Source: Beta vulgaris subsp. vulgaris
Taxonomy: Eukaryota > Streptophyta > Magnoliopsida > Caryophyllales > Amaranthaceae
Length of the DNA: 64,000 nt
Direction: 5' to 3'
Assembly: GCF_026745355.1 (NCBI RefSeq)
Contig: NC_079207.1
Location: 30,383,007 to 30,447,006 of the forward strand
The position numbers were made by a program, and so were the translations under genes. Shown here piece after piece: positions 34,584 to 45,140 of the stretch (the first letter of the stretch is position 1; every line of letters begins with the position of its first letter). The notes beneath the pieces are model-generated. The model saw nothing but the letters and a program-made list of their open reading frames with translations. It searched no databases and was not told where the DNA came from.

Positions 34584-37500
34584 TGTAATAGCCCATATTT
34601 TTAAGCAGGTTTTAGTAAAAAATTATGTTTTATTACCTTAATTGTATGTTAAACCTATACTAAAGCATCTTAGAAAAGGTGAATTTTAATATCTAAATAT
34701 AATTTGAGTTTAAGTTATATTTTCGAAAAGAAAAAGAAAAAATAAAATCTATTCACTCTTTTATCTCTCGTGGCAATAGGAAAATAGGCCACATTGTTGC
34801 TTTGTTGTCAATCTTTCATCTCCCTTCAATTAGAATAAAAGAAATAGGGAGACATTCAGTAAAGAGGAAACCCAAAAAAAAACCTCAAAACTCATTCTTC
34901 ATGCGCCTCTTCTTCTTCCTCTAGTTTCAATCCAATTTTCTGCTATTTTTCGTTCGGCGTTGCGCGCTCCGCCGCTGCAGCTCGTATCTGTTCTTTTCTC
35001 TCTCCTCTTTGTGGCTGTTGGATGTTCGATTTGTTGATGCTACAACCGTGTTGCTGCTGTCGTCGGTGTTCGACCAAAGTTCCGGCACCGTCCAATGATG
35101 CTGTGGTTATATTTGCCGGCGAGTTGTCGTCGTTGTGTTGTAGCTTCGTCAGATTCGTTGCCGCTCCATTCATTCTCAAATTTCTATTGATGTTGTCCAT
35201 CTTATTTCTTTAGAAAGGTATAATTTTGAGTGTTTTAATTCTTATTCATCAATAGTAATCTGATTTATATATTTATAATAGTTTTGATTTTCACAAGTAT
35301 AATTGAATTTGTTATTGAGTTAGAAAAATCAGATTATGAGATTTAAATTGGTATTATTTGGGTTGTTGTTATTAAAGATTGAATCTTTTGCTTTTATTAA
35401 AGGTATAACAGAGTTCCTTCTCTCTTTTCAATTAATGTAATTCGGCCAATTTGGTTGGTGGATTTTTGGTAAAATATCTGGTAAGTCGTTGTGGTTATAG
35501 AATGATAATTATGGTTTTCATAATTATTTCTTTTCAACCTCTTATATTGTTATTAAGAGAGGAAATTACTTTTTGTAAAGAACTTGGTTTTGATTATAAA
35601 GTTCAGGAATTGTTTTTGTGTCAATTCGTTCGATATATCTGTATTGAAATCCATGATTGTGAGTCTGCCAAGTTAGTTGACTAGTGGTTATTGGGAAAAT
35701 TCAGCTAGTTGAAGATAATAAGACTAAGGAATCAAGATTATAGTCACAAGCTAATTACTCTAAAATATATAAGATTCTATTATGTTTATCATGATGCGAG
35801 CAATATTAGTAATGGGTTGTGAGCCATAAATTGGTCATTGGGTTATAGGATTCCAGTTAATTAAGCAAAGGAATTTATGTTTGCAAGTTTAATTTGAGTG
35901 TATGCTCTACTTGAGAATAGTTACTAATGATAATTATTGTTTTATGGTAAATCGTTTGGAGTTCATATATCGATTGGTATACAAAGAAGATGTACTAATG
36001 GAGCTATATGCGAAGTTGGGTAAAGGTACACATATGTCCTTCCACTTTCAAAATATATTATTGATGTTTCGATTGATCATATAAACTATATAAGTTGATC
36101 TTGATATGTTTCATAAGTTAAACTTATGTTATATTAGAAATGTGATTTGTGTACTATATGGTTTCTGAAATACATGTTTATGAGTTTTAAGACAAAGGTA
36201 GAACTAAATCGCAGATTAAGTTTTATTGGCTACAAGTTATGTTTTATGTTTTATGTATTCACTAAAGTAGTCGTATGAGTTATTTCAGGCACATGTAAGT
36301 TATAATTGGATTTGATTCTAGAGTGAGATGTCAAGTATAATCGATATATCTATTAGACAAATTATAACTTAGATTATGTAAGTAAATTATTGATAGATGT
36401 TTGTGATGCGACTCATTATGACTATAATATAAGTCTTCAAAGAAAGGAGTTTTCCAATATAAATTTTGAGGAATTTGTCCTTCGGCTGTGGGAAATAAGA
36501 GTTTTTAAGTTCATAAACTAAATATTGTGTTATATGTTTGTGAGGAATAGAAATCCAGATTATGATTAAATTATATTCTTTAAAAGCACCTTTAGGTATT
36601 CTCTGGAAGAACAACTTTGGTTATACGCTGAGAATTTATAATACTATTGGAGCCAGCAACATATCAATTGGGATATTAGATTTAGAGTGCATCTAAAAAG
36701 TTATAAGTAAGCTGTATGAATGTTTTTGGGAAGAAAGAGAACTTCGACTAAAAGATATATCACATTATTCAGGGGTAGTCCTTGGAGAATTCCGAATCCT
36801 TGGAAATAGATTTGTAAAGATAGGAAATCTACGTTGGGGATGTTTGTGAGTTGATGGATTGCCAAATAAGAGTGAATGGAAAGGTTATTCTTCGTAAAGA
36901 GCATTTGTGTATTGAACACAAAGTTTATATAAAATAGAAACTCTAATTTGGAGACATGACCTTTTGGTAAGCAATGTTTTGTTTTGGAGAATCCTTACGA
37001 AAATGAAGTATAGTTTCTGTAAAGTCGGTATCGAAAGAGATTTAGCCAAAGAATTTTTATAAAGGATGATTTATACCAAGTTACTAAAGTATTATGTAAG
37101 CAATTTAATTTGTTATATCTAATACCCGAAAGTGATTCTATTATGATAATTGAATTTATGAATCTAAATCTTTCGAAATTATGAATTTCTGATTCTGTTT
37201 TATGAGGGGAAGAAGCTGCTAAAGCAGTGACGAACAACATTTGTGGAGCAGGTTTGCTCATTATGTGCTAGAGCGGGTATTGCTCCGGAGCGGAAATTGC
37301 TCCGTTATGTGGGGTCATGACCTAAAAGTCTTGCAAGCAGTACAAAATGGAAGAGGGAGACGTCCCTTGTATAAAGCTTAGAGAATTCGCCTGAAAGGCA
37401 ACTCTATTCGTGTTCTCTTCCCCAGTATAATATGATTTCTGAAAGAAAATAGAATTTGTATTTAAGTATTCGAGTGGTTTCGTGGAGAGTTATTTCAAAC

Positions 37501-38288
37501 TTTAATTTTTGAAATGATGTTTCGTGCACCCAAGTTATGGAATTTATGCGTCAATTATGGAATGATTTACTAAGAATTTTATTAGGAATATATGCAAGAA
37601 TTAACTAGGATATACGTATGGATTAAATATTTTTGGTATATGATCCATAGAAGTGAGAGAGATTTATTGACGTAAAGTATGTTAGAGTTGACTTCGAAAG
37701 ATTGTATTAGTTCTACGGAAGTAGCATTTCAAACTATGTTCAAGTATTTGTTATATACTTCTTTATGACTTCGATGTATCTAAATTGCAAATGTCTTGTA
37801 ACATCTTGATTACGATGGTTTCATAAGATAAGTTTAAATCTGTACATACATTTTTAAGCCACTGAAAATATTTTATGGTTGGACAGTGTGTACTCAGTTT
37901 CGCTGATTTTGTTCTTGGAACCTGTCCTGGTGGGGGCAGAGTTCATTGTTAGTGACCTTGCAGGTTCGTGTGTGGAAAGCTCAGAATGGATGAAAGGAAG
38001 AATTTGGATATCAAGGTTATAATTAGATTTAATAGTCCAAAGGTTGTATTTGGAAGTATTCCAGTTCTTAGTGAAAGATTTAATATTCTATTATTTTGGG
38101 AATAAAGTAAATTGTAATCTGTTATTGGTTGTGAAGTTATATTGTTGTGGGCCCATGACCCACAGGAGATCGTTCTATAGGTTATGTTTCCGCTGCAAGT
38201 GAATATAATTCGAGGTTATTAAACGTTAATTGTAATTAGCGTATCTTAAGTGTGTTTAGCTAGCAGCTCGAAAGTGCGGGCTGTTACA
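34584..38288 (+). repeat. 3' LTR (3,705 bp)
   Basis: Near copy of 30474-34178. Differences seen by eye: about eight substitutions and more than a dozen short indels. Examples: a 3-bp deletion near 34620, a 4-bp gain near 36055 and a 4-bp loss near 38166. The gains and losses cancel so that both LTRs have the same length. Ends CA at 38287-38288, followed by AAACC. Confidence 0.92.
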
Positions 38289-38548
38289 AAACCAAACCTA
38301 CATCACTATCCAACCTTGCCAAAGACCTCTTCCAAATTAATGCTTAATTCATTGCAAATAGCTCCAAAGCAAAATGCTCGACCACCATCAAAATGCTAAG
38401 ACCTACGACTGACATGATTCCATCATGGATACGTAGGCAACATATTTAGAGGCCCGACCATTTTAATTTAAAACATACGTCTAAGGCCCACCTAAGCCCA
38501 TGAGGAAAGCGCGATCTTCAAAATCAAGAATTTTAAATGCTCATCAAG
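38289..38548. other. Right part of the old gypsy element
   Basis: No coding. It contains the tgattcc..ggatacgtaggca phrase at 38416-38441, matching the motif left of the gag relic. It ends where the first CACTA-type terminus begins. Confidence 0.45.
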
Positions 38549-38813
38549 CACTAGTAGACAAAGGTCGATTTGCGTCGGACCTCGGACCCTTATTTGCGTC
38601 GGACTTGGGTCCAACGGCACATGTCTCAACGCAAATGACCTATAACTGATCTGCGTCGTATGCGAAAACGACGTAGATCTTTTAGCTATTTGCGTCGCAC
38701 ATTGTATACGGTGCCCCACACAAATTGCTCTCCCCAGTCCCACAAATTACAAACTACAACCTGGATATAAGGGGAATTTGCATCGCACATAGCATAGGGT
38801 GAGAAGCAAATCA
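38549..38813. mobile_element. Terminal segment of an outer CACTA-type element
   Basis: Begins CACTAGTAGA, followed by at least five copies of a tttgcgtcgg / gcgtcgcac word in both orientations, the subterminal repeats of CACTA elements. It is interrupted after 265 bp by the inner CACTA transposon. Beyond that, the same words resume at 50352-50385 (ctgcgtcgcac, gtgcgacgcaaat). The other terminus (expected ...TCTACTAGTG) was not found, so the element is incomplete or extends in altered form. Confidence 0.65.
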
Positions 38814-39060
38814 CACTACTACATAAAAGAGCAGAGGCGACGCCTCAATCCGTTGCCTTAGGTCCTTTTTGCCGTTGCATCAGACCTAAGGCAACGGCTT
38901 GATACCATCGCATTTGCTGGCGTTGCCTTAGGTCTAAGACGATGGTAAAAAAGGCCTAATGCAACGGCTGCATGTTATCTACCAAAGCCGTTGCATTAGA
39001 CATATAGCAAATCCAACGGCTATATAATGATGACAAATATAAACCTAAGGCAACGGCTAA
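38814..39060. repeat. CACTA left terminus and subterminal repeats
   Basis: After the terminal repeat, about nine copies of gcaacggc/gccgttgc occur in both orientations, several joined to ccttaggtc/gacctaagg. Two such words pair into long hairpins. In En/Spm the equivalent words bind the TNPA protein, which brings the two ends together. Confidence 0.85.
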
Positions 39061-39937
39061 TATATGTGTACACAAACATATATATATATATGTACATAAT
39101 GCAAATAAAAAATAATAGACATATAATATATGACAATAGAATCTCATTGAGATTTGAGGTTATAAAACTTGAAAGTCTATTCCATAGCCTTGGGATTGTT
39201 TACAAAAAGAAGTATAAAACTAATAAACTAAATCAAATCATGTTAACCATACGTACGTACAATGTAACAATAGATATAATAATAACTAGCTTCCATGCAC
39301 CATATTCCTTTGTTAAAAATATTGAGTACTACATACAAAAACTAATCGGTTATAGAAATTTCTTAGGATAACTAATCCTCCACCATATCCCTTTTGTTAA
39401 AACTGATCCTCCACCATACGTCATTGAATGTAGGATATCTACGATCGGTCTTCTAAATTTGCATCATTATTCACCTACATCATATATTCGAAAAATAAAA
39501 TTATATGTTAGTACAAAAATTTTATTGTCTAAACACGAGAATATACACAAGAAATAGGTGCATAAATTGGAAACAGAATAGCTATACAGAAAACAATCTC
39601 ACTAACAAGACTAGATGAAAATTACATCCTCCAACCTACTGATACTTAATTATACTACTTCATATTTCACCACTCTTCAACCTACTGATACTTAAATATA
39701 CTACTTGATATTTCACCACTCTTCAACTATAATGAGATACTTCTATTAGCAAATAGGAGTTAGCGTATTAATTTTAGACTAGATGAAAATTTAACTCTAC
39801 CTACTGAATCTAAACATCGGCTAATTATATCGGAAAGGCATAAAATCTGAAAGTGGTCTATTCAATAAGTTTAGGCTAGATCAAAACAAGACATGATTGT
39901 AACTCTTGTAAGCCTAATCTCTCATGCTGTCATGCAG
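39061..39937. other. CACTA interior, left part, no gene
   Basis: AT-rich. Around 39630-39730 a segment ctactgatacttaa..tatactact..tatttcaccactcttcaac is repeated with a period of about 60 bp. No coding. Confidence 0.5.
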
Positions 39938-40020
39938 GTTGAAATCCTAAGTTGCATAAGACATCCCAACATGGTGCTCCTCTTAGGTGCATGCCCTGAG
40001 TATGGCTGCTATTTGCTAAT
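39938..40020 (+). pseudogene. Captured exon fragment of a U-box/receptor-like protein kinase
   Basis: After an acceptor (ctgtcatgcag) the frame reads VEILSCIRHPNMVLLLGACPEYGC. This is the alphaC-beta4 region of the kinase domain in plant U-box kinases and related receptor-like cytoplasmic kinases (E.LSCIRHPNMVLLLGACPE). Past GC the expected LVYEYM is lost and the similarity ends. Only this one exon piece is present, opposite in direction to the transposase, so it is a host gene fragment carried by the CACTA element and not a working kinase. Confidence 0.75.
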
Positions 40021-41412
40021 AGAAGTATCTCATTATAGCAGGATGATAGCATGGTTACTGATACCGAGGTTAGTATCTTTAGTTTTACACAATCAATTTA
40101 GTATATCCAAAGTCATAACTCATAATCAACTCCATTTTCTTCTAATTTTCAATGGGATATTTGCTTGTTATTACCATCAATTGTGGACTACTGTTTGAGT
40201 TTTTTAAGGGTTTCAAATTGATACTGTGGTGTTTTTCTGTATCAGGATACAAAATATGCAAACACAGATTCTTGTTTTACACTATCTACACAATATAGGG
40301 AAGATGTGAAGCCTCTTACATGCCTGGCAGGAGAGTCTCAGGCTCAGAATTAAACTAGAATATTCGAACACATAGCAATCAGCAATGTAGTCAATGTTCT
40401 ACAGGAACTGTGTACAAAAGTAAAGCATCTCTAATGATTTCACCTGTCAACATTTTCCTGAGGTGTGCAGACGATACAAGATGACCATTGTCAAAGAACA
40501 ATCAATTAGAACATAATATCTGAAGGAAAGAATTATATTAATCTCATATAACAGTCTTCATCAAAAACAATAGACAAAATAAACACACATCAGGCTACTT
40601 GTAATCACCATCCTCCTCCAGCTAAGCTATCTGCAAACAACAATTATACCACATACCCTACTAGGGATGACATCTAATTCCTTGGATGAATCATCAGTTG
40701 TTCATCATCTAAGTTGTAGGTAGATACGTATGCAAATTAAACTCATTTCTTTCCACTATTTTAGACCAGGTCAATGGCATCAATCTTCTACCCTGAGGAC
40801 TCAAATTAGCAAAGCATAGACCACATGCACTGCAGTTCATCTTAATTATTAGCATATCTCAATAAAAAAAATATTGATGAATGTCAAGACAAAGCAATTC
40901 GCATATTCCATATAATACTATTCAGCTAAGAACTTTCTTACAGAAAGCACATGAAGACACAGTGGTAGTTAATACATAATAAGATTTGACTCAGAAGAGT
41001 TGCATATTGGGTATTTATGACTTTTTTTTATTTAGAAAATATTATTTGTGCTTTTATTGATTTAATCATGTCATATTTTAGGTGTTAAAATGGATGAGGT
41101 TTAATATGGACAACAATGAAATCCAGTGAAAGTTTAATTCTTTCCCCTGTAAGCTGTTGAAATAAGAGCTAACTGCCTATATAAAAACTTAAATTAGCTT
41201 AAAAGGCAGTGAGTGAGGTGGGGAAACAACTCACAAAAAATTTGTTCTAGAATGTGGTATTACCTGATGTAAAGAGTGTGTCCAATAGATGATTGGCCAT
41301 TTGGTTCATTGGTATTATTTGGAGCACTAGATTCATCCTTGGTGCTGGCGTGATCTGAAAATTCGGAATGACAATATTTAATTCTGGATTACTTCTCGAA
41401 TCTGAGATAGAA
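40021..41412. other. CACTA interior, no gene recognised
   Basis: Intron-like AT-rich sequence, possibly more of the captured kinase gene's non-coding DNA. The 3' UTR of the minus-strand TNPA-like gene is expected at the right edge. Confidence 0.4.
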
Positions 41413-43260
41413 TCATTGATGCCACGCTCGGTGCAATCTCCTCCGCCAATTGTGTCCGCATACTTTGTATGAATTCCTGAGGAAATATGAATCCCGCGTT
41501 TGTGTTTTTTTCTTTAAACTATTCTTCGTCACACCTTTCCCATAAAGGTGTAATCGACTATTGCGCTTGGGATTCTTTATCACTTCAAAATAAGGATCCT
41601 TAGAGTTGCCTTCTTCATTTTGGATGGACTCTAGAGCATCCATCTTGGCCTATCAAAGTAAAGTTAATTCGTTTTATTATTACCAAGTTATGGAACATAT
41701 GCATAAAGATATTAAACTTAGTAATCACAATATTTTGTAGTTTCCTCATAGCTAGTGGAATATGTTTTTCCGGGAATTCTTCTCCTTGATTCTCTGTATA
41801 CCTTACATGAGAAGGTTCTTGCTTATTACTATCCTCTTGTTGCTATTAAAGACACATTGAAAGAGAGAATCTTTGTTATCTCTTCATAGTATAGATTTAT
41901 TGTTTATTCTGAAGAATACAAATCATTAACAAAAAGGAAGTTGAAATAAAAGAGAATTTACCAGCTTATGACGTAATGATGCATACGACTTAGGACCCAT
42001 GGTGTGCATATCATTTAGCAATCCACGATTGTCTTTGTTGATGTTGCTTTCTTCCTATATAAACAAAACAACCAAGCTTTTAATCATATTAGTTTCTGGA
42101 CAAAGGTTAAGCGCACCAAAAAATGCATATACTACCTCAACTAGAACAATCCCAATAGTCCAACAGATCTCTAAATTGCGATTCTGAAATTGTTTTTGGG
42201 CGATGTTCCCATCTTAAAGCATCAGTCTTATATGCATAGTAGTGATTCTTCTTTACTCTACATTTATAACCACGCCAACTCGCATTGATGGTTTCCATTA
42301 CCCATTTTCTTCCTTCATCAGGAACCAAGTACTTTCCTAAACAATAAATTGAAATGAAAATTGAAATTGGTACAAGTAGGTTATCTAAAACTTAAAAATA
42401 AAGATAAATGTGGGAAGACAAACCAAGATATAATCCCACATTTTGTCACGTGTGGGTAGACTAGGGAAGTGACGGTAATTTAGTGGCGCAAGCTCAGGAT
42501 CCCTAGCCACCGTTCCTAAGAAGAGGCTAAACTCGTCGACAATCTCTTGTGTAGGTCCTACTGGTTGGCCAGCTGAGTTTAATATAATAACTTTGCGCTC
42601 TTCAGTTGTACGCGCATGAACCTTTGGTAACTTTGTTGGGCCTCTATGCTTCTTGTTTCTAGGAGCTATTCAACATGAGTTTGCCATATAGTGTGTTAGT
42701 AGATTTATAAATATTCAAGGGATTAAAAGAAGAATGAAGCAATTTAAACGAAAAGGTGATTGAATTAGTATGTACCTTCAGCATCTTCCTGTACTTCATG
42801 TGCATTTTCATCTTCCGTTATCTCCAAGTCATTTGCATTTTCATCCTCATTGACTCTTGATAGTGTAGAAGGATTAGTCATGACCATAGCACTTTCATTG
42901 ACCATAGAAGCTTCTAAATCATTGTTTTGCTCCTTGTTGCTAATTGCTTCTTCCTAAATTCACGATATGCAGACATGGAGCCTGGTTTACAAAATGCCTC
43001 TGCTTTTGCTTTTTCTGTGACATGGGGGCATGGTGCTCTTTTGCCAATATTGGAAGCTTTTGAGATGCTGTAGTAGCATTCCGTTGCAAAATCTGCTCAG
43101 CTTTTTCACGGGCATTTCTCAAGGAGCTACTTGTCTTACGATTTTCAAGATGTTGCACTATGTCTCGTTGTTGCTTTTTACCATTTTTCTGCACAAAATC
43201 AGCCATGGATACTACTTGGGATGACGGGGAATTCCCTACTTCACCTTTCGTGCAATCCAA
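41413..43260 (-). pseudogene. TNPA-like gene (Transposase_24, Ptta/En/Spm family)
   Basis: Likely start MADFVQKNGKK at 43206. Exons run down the minus strand. A basic first exon ends near 42960. An acidic exon (about 42958-42780, ENANDLEITEDENA) follows. An exon at about 42430-42665 contains RGPTKLPKVHARTTEERKVI and RDPELAPLNYRHFPSLP. The 42137-42340 exon carries EGRKWVMETINASWRGYK and KNHYYAYKTD. Then come short exons (41960-42055, 41700-41840) and SRLHLYGKGVTKNSLK (41510-41600). These blocks identify the plant transposase family PF03004, the accessory DNA-binding protein of CACTA elements. An in-frame stop interrupts the fourth exon end (CSS, then TGA at about 42137) unless splicing avoids it. 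Confidence 0.75.
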
Positions 43261-43279
43261 CTTCTTTCAATCAAAAAAT

Positions 43280-43500
43280 AGACCCATTAGGGGGTGGGGC
43301 ACATTAGGGGGTCTGCAGGGGGTGGGGCACATCAGGGGGTCTGTAGGGGGTGGGGCAGCAGGGGGGCTGCAGGGGTGGGGCACAACGGGGGGTCTGTAGG
43401 GGGTGGGGCAACAGGGGGTCTGCAGGGGGTCTGTAGGGGGTGGGGCAGCAGGGGGTCTGCAGGAGGGGTGTAGGGGGTGGGGTAGCAGGGGGTCCAAATA
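43280..43500. repeat. G-run minisatellite at the TNPA-like gene start
   Basis: Variable copies of ggggtctgcagggggt and ggggcagcagg/ggggcacatta, with more than twenty runs of four to six G on the plus strand within about 210 bp. Units are roughly 18-36 bp. In minus-strand sense it is a C-rich leader or proline-rich frame (PPTDPLQTP) that is in frame with the TNPA-like start but separated by a TGA at about 43267. Strong potential to form G-quadruplexes in the strand opposite to the gene template. Confidence 0.85.
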
Positions 43501-43719
43501 GAAGCTGAAAGCAAAAAGAAAATGCAAATAGCTAAAAGATTCAACTAAATCAACACATATGGAACACTAATTCATAGAATTTTTACATGTATCAACATAT
43601 AAAAACATGTCACACTATAAAGTGCTGCCTGATCAGAATCAGCATGGAGACACCTATCTGAAAAGCTAGCAGGAAAACAAAAGCAAAATCAGATGGAAGT
43701 CCAAATAAATTTGACGCAG

Positions 43720-43960
43720 TGATTGCCAGTGAGCAACAGGAGGCGAGGAAGTATAAACTCATAACTCATATCAGACTTACAGATATAATCTGATCTAAGC
43801 AATAATAAGTGTTATCATAATAAGTGTTACATGACCTGTAGCTGAGATTATCAGTGATTGCCAGTGAGCAACAGGAAAGAAGGGTCCAGAAGCATCCACA
43901 GGAGAGGGGACAGTTTACTAGCTGAGATTATCATAATAAGTGTTACATGACCTGTAGTTC
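43720..43960. repeat. Direct duplication of about 117-135 bp inside CACTA
   Basis: gtgattgccagtgagcaaca occurs near 43720 and 43853, and ataagtgttacatgacctgt near 43820 and 43937. Both are in direct orientation, showing a local tandem duplication with later small changes. Confidence 0.7.
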
Positions 43961-44277
43961 TGGTGTGGAACCTAGTGCCTGGGTAAAATTATGTAACCTC
44001 TTTTTAATTCTTTTTTAATTGAATATAAAGTCATGAATTTTATGATACTTTTCTTGTATGATATGGCATTTTGATGCATTAGTTCAGTAACTTCCATAGA
44101 TTATTTTTGTTAGCTGTGGGTCTTTGTAAAATATATATGTATGAATGATGAATTGATAATCCTAGGAGTGTGTGCCTTGTTGAAGTTCTGATAGTTTTGT
44201 GTTATATTGTGTTTTAGAGTTCATGTACATGCCCTTCATCTTTATGGGTTAAAATACTTTTTGTTTACTTCTTTAGC

Positions 44278-44427
44278 ATGAAGGTGCACGTAAAGCTTTT
44301 GAGGATGCACAAAAGCAGTTGGAAGACATAAGTGAAGAGATAAGATCTAAAACTGCTGTCACCACAAGCACTAAAAGTGATATGGATAAAAAGAAGTTGA
44401 GGCCTCTAGCGCTCGTACAATGGAGCA
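44278..44427 (+). pseudogene. Captured exon with perfect splice sites, unidentified gene
   Basis: Acceptor ttctttag and donor CAA|GTAAGT frame an exon of about 150 bp. The frame reads HEGARKAFEDAQKQLEDI and SEEIRSKTAVTTSTKSDM, then KKKL. After a one-base deletion near 44401 the original frame would continue EASSARTMEQ up to the donor. Charged, heptad-like composition suggests a coiled coil. Not related to CACTA proteins and opposite in strand, so probably a second captured host exon. Source gene not recognised. Confidence 0.5.
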
Positions 44428-44429
44428 AG

Positions 44430-45140
44430 TAAGTAGCATATTGGTTGGGCTTTCCCACATCACAAACAAGATTAAGCAGGTCAACTGTTATTTTTGTAGT
44501 TTATCCAATAGATTTAGTCCAAATCCATCAACCATCGTTCAATTTATACATATTTTACCGATTCCATAATGAAAAAAAACCTCAATTCAGACCGATACAT
44601 CCAACTGCTATGTGAAGTAGGATGAATAAATAACAGCAATGTGGAGGGGGTTAGCAAGGTCGGGCAGTGCATGGGGGCAGCAGAGTGTTGGGGGGGGCAT
44701 GCCATTTTTTTATAATAATTGACATAAAGAAGTGAGTTGGGTATCAAACCTTCGAGTTACTTTTGAACTACTCTTTCCACAGTGTCAGTTACATCCTCAG
44801 TATCATCACTCTCAGATTCATGTGTGAACTCGTCCTCATCTTAGAATAATTCCTCATTAGGCCATGTACTTACAACAGCTTCATACTTGTTCTGGAGTAT
44901 TTTATTTGCGATGCTTTCTAAACCGAGCCTTCATTCTTTCAGCATTCATTTCAATTTTTGTAGTCGTTGTCTTTCATACTCCGGATCTGATTTTTGTAAT
45001 GGTACATTTAGTCTTCGTCCCTTTCATTGTAAATAAAGACAAAATGCAAAAGCATATAAGTGATGAATATAAGATAAAAATCTTAATAATATGAGAATAT
45101 GCATTTCAAGATAATTTATAGAAGATTATGTAAAATACCA
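44430..45140. other. CACTA interior, no gene
   Basis: It includes a second short G-rich patch (44641-44700, up to eight G in a row). No coding segment recognised. Confidence 0.45.

Larger units (their letters stand above)
30474..38288 (+). mobile_element. Young non-autonomous LTR retrotransposon with giant LTRs (7,815 bp)
   Basis: Two near-identical 3,705-bp LTRs (30474-34178 and 34584-38288) enclose only 405 bp. Ends are TGTAATAGCCC and GGGCTGTTACA, an 11-base inverted pair with one mismatch. A 5-bp target duplication AAACC is present at 30469-30473 and 38289-38293. A primer-binding site and a polypurine tract are in place (listed separately). There is no gag or pol, so it must be mobilised by another element. 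End sequence and primer site suggest a Ty3/gypsy (possibly chromovirus) source. The LTRs differ by only about eight substitutions by eye, which means recent insertion. The arrangement does not match the usual TRIM (short LTRs) or LARD (long internal region) descriptions. Confidence 0.92.
27640..38548 (+). mobile_element. Remains of an old Ty3/gypsy element (probably Tat lineage), split by a younger LTR element
   Basis: Inferred from a gag relic (28957-29577), a ggatatgtaggca motif near 28768, and a related tgattcc..ggatacgtaggca motif at 38416-38441 beyond the inserted element. There is also an agccggctaggttgaaaaccc phrase near 30330. In my knowledge these phrases are typical of Tat/Ogre-type elements. 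No pol genes remain and no matching LTR pair was found, so boundaries are approximate. Interrupted by the insertion at 30474-38288. Confidence 0.5.

Noticed and set aside
43267..43544. Proline-rich frames (PPTDPLQTP repeats) as a separate gene
   Set aside because: Translation of the G-run minisatellite. It ends at a TGA before the TNPA-like start, so at most it is a leader.
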